A stretch of DNA of 9,411 nt, taken from contig DEPS01000184.1 in assembly GCA_002358875.1 (NCBI GenBank), positions 4,871-14,281 of the forward strand, in the 5' to 3' direction. The stretch is from Lachnospiraceae bacterium UBA3386 (GTDB lineage Bacteria > Bacillota > Clostridia > Lachnospirales > Lachnospiraceae). Positions 6,201 to 9,411 of this stretch are shown one piece after another. The notes beneath the pieces were generated by a model, which saw only the letters and a list, made by a program, of their open reading frames with translations, was not told the DNA's origin and made no database searches. The position numbers and the translations under genes were made by a program. The first letter of the stretch is position 1; each line of letters begins with the position of its first letter.

Positions 6201-9200
6201 CTCAAGATTTTCGCACCAGTAGAACATCTCGCTCATGTCTGTGACATTCTGCGTATTCCATCCGGACATGTTTATGTTGGTAACAGCATTACAGCCGCTG
6301 AACATGTGCCGCATATCCGTGACATTATGCGTGTCGAAACCGCTTAAATCGATCCTTTCAAGCCCGTAGCAGTCTGCAAACATAGAACTCATATTTGTGA
6401 CATTTGCAGTATTCATACCGCTCAGGTCTATTTCATGAAGACTGCAGCAGTAATCGAACATTCTGCTCATATTCGTCACCTGCGACCAGTCCAGTCCTTT
6501 GATGTCAAGCTCTGTAAGCTCTGACATATTTCTGAACAGACCCTCGCAGTCAGCCGGGACCACTACTCCTTCATCAAATGCAAGAGATCTGATCTTCCCG
6601 CATTTTTCGTCCCACATACCAGGTGTGAGCTCCACAGTATTATACTGAGTACCCGCGATCGTCACTGTTCCGGGAACAGTGACCTGTTCCTCTTCACCAA
6701 AGTAGGAAAGAAGCCTGACCCTGTCTGCAATGACCGTATAACTGTAGTCACTGAGTTCTTCCCCTGTTTCCGCCCTGGTCAGCACCAGGCTCTCATTGAG
6801 CTCCTTCGGAAGCGAGAAGTAAACTGTTCCATTCCCATCCACAAATCCGGCAGGAAGCTGAATATCCGCACTGAGTCCTTTCGGCGCGCAGATCTTCTGC
6901 AGGTTAACTCCCTTACCAAACATTTCCTCCGCAGTGACGATTTCTGAGACATCAACGCCGCCCATATCGATTTCCTGAAGTCCATCTACTATAAACAGAT
7001 CGCTGCAGTCCTCAGGGAAAATAACACCTTCACCAAGGGAGATTTTCCGGATCCAGCCGGCGTTGTAATTATTCCAGAGTCCGGACTTGATTCGAATACC
7101 ATATTCATTTCCACCGATCAAGGCACTTCCGGGAACCTCAAGAATAGATTTGTCATCTACTCCGCTGTCATCTCCGTCATCATCGTCTTCATCGTCATCG
7201 TAATCATCATAGTCATCGTAATCATCGTCTTCGTGCCTGCCCTTATAGCGCTCGAGCGTGATGACACCGTCTGTTACGGTAAAATCATAATCCCTGAGCC
7301 ATTCGCTGATTTCCGCCCTCTCCAGAGTTATGCTCTTCTCAAGGCCCTGAGGAAGAGATGTATATAATGTTCCGTCTTCACTGATGAAGGGAGCTGGAAT
7401 TGTCGCAGACACTGTCAGCCCTGTCGGGGCACAGATTGTCATAAGATTCGGGCAGTTATCGAACATTCCATAGCAGTACCGGATCCCGGAGGCATCGATT
7501 GCCGCCATATCTACTGTGGTAAGATTCTCTCTTCTCTCAAAAAACCAGCTGCATTCCTCCGGGAAGACCACACCCTCCTCGAACTTGATGGATGTGATCC
7601 CTGAAGGCCAGATGTTACCTCCAAAACTAACTTTACTGTATTCAACCCCGTCTATCACCGCGCTTCCGGGGACGACGATTTCAGACTCATCGCCATAATA
7701 CCCGCGGAGAACGATTACATTATCATTGATTTCGTAGTCATAATCTGCAAGCCAGGCACTCTCGGGAGCCCTCGTGAGCGTGATGCTCTCCTCAAGCCCT
7801 GTGGGCAGTGCCGTATAGCCATTTCCGCTTTCATCATAATACTTTCTATAAAGAGGCACCTCGGCTGTAAGTCCGGTCGGAGCCTTGATCGTCTGAAGCC
7901 TGGAGCAGCCATCAAACATATCCTGGCCTTCCTCGACATTGGAAAAGTCCAGTGAGCTGAGATCGACAGCCTCAAGGCTCCGGCATCCGCTGAACATTCT
8001 GCTAATGTTCTTCACGTTCGTCAGATCCACATTGCTGAAGTCTACGGATGTGAGGGAAGAAATACCGGCAAAAAGTCCGCTGGAATTTTCCGGGAAAGCC
8101 ACACCCTCTTCAAAGGAAAGACTTGTGGTAGAAGCGGGCCACATCCATGCGGAAAGTTCGACCCGGTCATAATCCTGCCCCCGCGCCATTGCATGACCGG
8201 GTACCGTAATTTCGGTATCATAACCCTTATATCCTGTGAGAACGATCCGGTCCTCCACGACCTTGAAGTAATAGGAATTGAGCCATTCGTCCTTCTTAGC
8301 ATTATAAAGGCGAATGGTAAACCTGCCGGGATCATAACCATATAATCTCACAGCAAAGTAATAGGTTTTACCCTTCTCAAAATCATAAATCAGGCTGAAA
8401 TTTCCGTTGATTCCACCATCGTCGTCATAATTCAGCCTCATTCCCGAAGAATTGTAAAGCACTGCATATGTATCACAACTATCCGACTCAGAAGCCAGCT
8501 CGTATTCTCCTGATTCATCCGGCTCGAACCTGTACCAGGCGACAGGCGCTTCCTCCGTCACCTCAACATCCGCAGATTGTCCGACCGAAATATCGACAGC
8601 ATTTGATAAGTCCTCCTCTGTCGGATCGCCTTCCTGCCTTTGATAGTGCAGCACGAAATTAAGTGTCTTTGACTGCCCGTATTGATCCGTCACTGTACAG
8701 GTGTATATTGCACCGTCTTCAAACGGACTATAGATATAGGCGCAGTATCCTTCATTGGCAACACCATTTCCTTCCGGATCACGCCAGTCATAGGACAGGT
8801 CATAAAGATCCGTCGAGCCTCCCGCATTGACTCTCATCCATATTTCATCTGCGCCCGAATTGAAAGAAATCTCTGTGGTGTCCTCGCCCTCTTCCGCTCC
8901 GTCAGGCCACACGTTCAGCTCAGGTACTTCTTCAAGAAGATTAAAGAAAACTTCTTTCGTATTTCCGTATTCATCCCGCACATAGAGTCGATAGGCATCC
9001 CTGTCCTCGGGCGAAGCCACATCGAGGGAGATTTCAAGTGGATACTCGGTACCATCCGAAGTACCGCTTTGCCCTTTTATTTCCTCATATTCATAATAAT
9101 CCTCATTAAAGCGTTCCCAACTCCAGGAGATTACGGTGCCCTCCTCTGCCTCAACAACGGCCGTGAGCGCAATGTCGTCAAGCCCTCCGACGGCGTAATA

Positions 9201-9411
9201 AATCAAAGAATAATCTCTTCCTTTGTCCTTTGGCCAGGCCTGAAGATTCGTTAATGCCCGGAAATAATAATCCACCGAAGCGGCATTTCCAAACCGGTCT
9301 GTCACCGTGCACTGATAAGTCTCATGCAGGGAAGGCCTGGTGACGACGATGGAAGGGGATGTTTCCTCAATATTTTCCCAATCCTTTTTCCACTGGTAGG
9401 TTATTCCATCC
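3258..9411 (-). CDS. Giant multidomain BspA-like leucine-rich-repeat / Ig-like surface protein (5' end beyond window)
   Basis: An open frame of 2050 codons reaches the right edge. The GTG at 9305 is an internal valine of a YxCTVTD motif, not the start. Domains from N to C: three Ig/PKD-like repeats marked by YQCTVTDRFGN, YRLYVRDEYGN and YTCTVTDQYGQ (about 8640-9411); a PPC-like domain (about 8303-8606); four composite modules of a beta-rich lead and 26-residue BspA/DUF285-type repeats (about 5760-8288); two MBG-type Ig-like domains with FTYTGE and YVFSGS (5253-5714); four Big_2-like domains with IATVDEEGNVTA-type motifs (4293-5252); a third MBG-type domain with FTYDGTAKTPEV (4062-4292); a fifth Big_2-like domain (about 3813-4061); and two fibronectin-III-like domains (3261-3812). 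Such repeats occur in secreted proteins of gut Bacillota and in adhesins such as BspA. An adhesion or scaffold role is inference, and no enzyme domain is visible. The C-terminus ends SVMISK with no LPXTG, hydrophobic tail or SLH repeats, so anchoring must depend on the unseen N-terminus, or the protein is released. A terminator follows. Confidence 0.93.
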   Translation of the reverse strand, partial: DGITYQWKKDWENIEETSPSIVVTRPSLHETYQCTVTDRFGNAASVDYYFRALTNLQAWPKDKGRDYSLIYYAVGGLDDIALTAVVEAEEGTVISWSWERFNEDYYEYEEIKGQSGTSDGTEYPLEISLDVASPEDRDAYRLYVRDEYGNTKEVFFNLLEEVPELNVWPDGAEEGEDTTEISFNSGADEIWMRVNAGGSTDLYDLSYDWRDPEGNGVANEGYCAYIYSPFEDGAIYTCTVTDQYGQSKTLNFVLHYQRQEGDPTEEDLSNAVDISVGQSADVEVTEEAPVAWYRFEPDESGEYELASESDSCDTYAVLYNSSGMRLNYDDDGGINGNFSLIYDFEKGKTYYFAVRLYGYDPGRFTIRLYNAKKDEWLNSYYFKVVEDRIVLTGYKGYDTEITVPGHAMARGQDYDRVELSAWMWPASTTSLSFEEGVAFPENSSGLFAGISSLTSVDFSNVDLTNVKNISRMFSGCRSLEAVDLSSLDFSNVEEGQDMFDGCSRLQTIKAPTGLTAEVPLYRKYYDESGNGYTALPTGLEESITLTRAPESAWLADYDYEINDNVIVLRGYYGDESEIVVPGSAVIDGVEYSKVSFGGNIWPSGITSIKFEEGVVFPEECSWFFERRENLTTVDMAAIDASGIRYCYGMFDNCPNLMTICAPTGLTVSATIPAPFISEDGTLYTSLPQGLEKSITLERAEISEWLRDYDFTVTDGVITLERYKGRHEDDDYDDYDDYDDDEDDDDGDDSGVDDKSILEVPGSALIGGNEYGIRIKSGLWNNYNAGWIRKISLGEGVIFPEDCSDLFIVDGLQEIDMGGVDVSEIVTAEEMFGKGVNLQKICAPKGLSADIQLPAGFVDGNGTVYFSLPKELNESLVLTRAETGEELSDYSYTVIADRVRLLSYFGEEEQVTVPGTVTIAGTQYNTVELTPGMWDEKCGKIRSLAFDEGVVVPADCEGLFRNMSELTELDIKGLDWSQVTNMSRMFDYCCSLHEIDLSGMNTANVTNMSSMFADCYGLERIDLSGFDTHNVTDMRHMFSGCNAVTNINMSGWNTQNVTDMSEMFYWCENLETLNLRNWKTGNVENMSGMFHGCESLSNLMISGIDTTNVTDMSNMFRNCRSLATLDLSSFVTPALVNVRSMFRECSELETLNISGFDSTSIEHVSYMFKGCSKISTIYSPAAFTKTVALPAVYEGTNGGLYGTIPRNLTESIVLVYARDLQPGESGDPAPASSISDAKITLSPEEFTYTGEECRPDVRVVYEGTELTQGSDYTVSYRNNTEAGEATVTVTGKGSLGGIATAGFVIHRASIAGADITVEEPEGGYVFSGSENRPSVTVTFGGHELATETDFTVGYTDNINAGEARVTVSGKGNFKDEKEETFVIAKAPQDLTAQDLALSYMQNEKINVTGNMGALSYKSADTSIAEVDSAGFVTAKGVGETQVTVISGGTYNYTESSTQITVRVTKASQEIEAENLEIALPNTETLTVNGAKTELSFESLDPEIATVDEEGNITAVRPGSTQINVVATETDLYTAGRAQARVKVRKGEQDISVEDIEIEYPESRQLIVTGVQGELSYEILDESIATVDEEGNVTAVKPGSTRINVTATATDLYNAGEAQAEVRVVKGRQDIKADDLEIIYLDTAAIGAEAEEGAALSYVSSNEGIVTVDSDGNVTAHAVGEAKITITAGETELYRETVKTIDVSVASASVGNAVLTIEPSSFTYDGTAKTPEVTVTFGDRRLTPEKDYTLIYSNNVDAGTATAVISGTGNYTGTASKDFAIGRAEQSIDAQVSVDKIAVGRKAKITVTGAQGEVAYTCEGDNGNIVSVSRTGEITAKKVGNATITVTAQMAKNYKKAVAKVTVSVVPAATSSLTTENTAAGVKLSWNAVSGAQGYLVYRGSAVIATLNKGTTVSFTDKNAKTNGSKYMFKVIAFAYTGNSTLQKSVTTYFVSAPSVSQVTESTEETGSVVKKMLVKWSQNVKATGYELVYSKNTDFTDAQSVTITDGTATSREIPDVDPDTVYYVRIRAAMRSNGTTYYSAYSTYKSVMISK
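4293..5252 (-). repeat. Four tandem Big_2-like domains, exact 240-bp period
   Basis: Domain starts, marked by a Gln after KAP, KAS, KGE or KGR, fall at 5252, 5012, 4772 and 4532, exactly 80 codons apart. The second and third copies are the most alike. Both have the core SIATVDEEGN or EIATVDEEGN followed by TAV(R/K)PGST(Q/R)INV, and their DNA around 4780-4910 and 4540-4670 is clearly similar. These are structural beta-sandwich repeats inside the giant surface protein. Confidence 0.85.
5853..6539 (-). repeat. Array of 78-bp (26-residue) leucine-rich repeats
   Basis: Eight consecutive full units begin at 6539, 6461, 6383, 6305, 6227, 6149, 6071 and 5993, each exactly 78 bp. A ninth, capping unit begins at 5915. 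The protein pattern is MFxxCxxLxxLDLSGFxTxN-VTDMSx, the BspA/DUF285 (Listeria lipoprotein 26-residue) type. The first unit starts LFRNM in place of MFxxC. The unusually regular length suggests growth by unequal crossing-over. Confidence 0.9.
7152..7232 (-). repeat. Acidic Asp/Glu/Tyr microsatellite inside the third module
   Basis: Twenty-seven codons, almost all GAT/GAC with some TAT/TAC, GAA and GGA/AGC, encode an EDDDYDDYDDYDDDED-type stretch. It is inserted between the Y-x-G line and the VPG strand of module 3, where modules 1, 2 and 4 have only 3-5 residues. The trinucleotide pattern is prone to slippage in multiples of three, so length variation would keep the frame. Calcium binding or a flexible spacer are possible roles; neither is shown. 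Confidence 0.85.

Larger units (their letters stand above)
5760..8288 (-). repeat. Four composite modules: beta lead plus leucine-rich-repeat cap
   Basis: Module starts are near 8288, 7757, 7304 and 6761. Each opens with a (W)L-x-x-Y-x-(F/Y)-x-V/I line followed by a Y-x-G...VPG stretch (for example IVLTGYKGYDTEITVPG), then EGVxxPxxC/S and a short block of 26-residue repeats. Each closes with MFxxCxxLxTIxAPxGL, then a P-x-F/Y...G-x-Y...LP-x-x-L-x-x-SI/L-x-L line. Full leucine-rich units per module are 2, 1, 1 and 8. The third cap lacks the Cys (MFGKG). The lead resembles the segment before LRR_5 repeats in BspA-like proteins. Confidence 0.8.

Noticed and set aside
8682..9254. Plus-strand frame of 190 codons
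   Set aside because: It is antisense to the Ig/PKD-like part of the giant protein. The Ile/Phe-rich composition comes from complementing acidic/Tyr codons.
9303..9305. GTG as start codon of the giant protein
   Set aside because: The frame stays open to the right edge, and this valine lies inside a YQCTVTD motif that recurs as YTCTVTD further on, so it is internal.

Overview
The window looks like a piece of a Bacillota (Clostridia, probably Lachnospiraceae-like, gut-type) chromosome with mid-range G+C. This rests on the style of the tryptophanyl-tRNA synthetase and xanthine phosphoribosyltransferase, on AGGAGG-type ribosome binding sites, and on a giant BspA-like/Ig-like surface protein. The taxonomic statement is inference from protein style, not a database result. 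Every convincing gene is on the minus strand, so transcription runs from high to low coordinates. No gene-free stretch exceeds 300 bases; the longest are 2985-3257 and 1065-1310, and both contain structure described below.

Right part (3258-9411): the C-terminal 2050 codons of a very large secreted or surface protein whose start lies beyond the right edge. In order it carries three Ig/PKD-like repeats, a PPC-like domain, four copies of a composite module (a beta-rich lead plus 26-residue BspA/DUF285-type leucine-rich repeats, in counts of 2, 1, 1 and 8), two MBG-type Ig-like domains, four Big_2-like domains spaced exactly 240 bp apart, a third MBG-type domain, a fifth Big_2-like domain and two fibronectin-III-like domains. 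No C-terminal wall anchor is visible. A strong hairpin terminator (3134-3182) follows it.

Middle (1311-3060): a housekeeping pair, trpS then xpt, read from a good sigma-A-type promoter (3028-3056). The trpS leader is only about 37 nt, with no T-box. The 78-nt trpS-xpt spacer holds two small hairpins and no purine riboswitch.

Left part (1-1260): an open frame cut by the left edge that fuses two different Nudix hydrolase domains in one polypeptide. Its start region lies at the end of an array of roughly 31-bp units. Each unit repeats a Shine-Dalgarno-like stretch followed by a TTG or ATG, so the translation-initiation region appears to have been tandemly duplicated.

The genes do not form one pathway: tryptophan charging, xanthine salvage and nucleotide or isoprenoid-diphosphate clean-up are housekeeping functions beside an accessory adhesin-like gene. 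I saw no phage, IS, CRISPR, rRNA or tRNA. The most unusual items are the repeated initiation region, the double-Nudix fusion, and the modular architecture of the giant protein with its acidic microsatellite.
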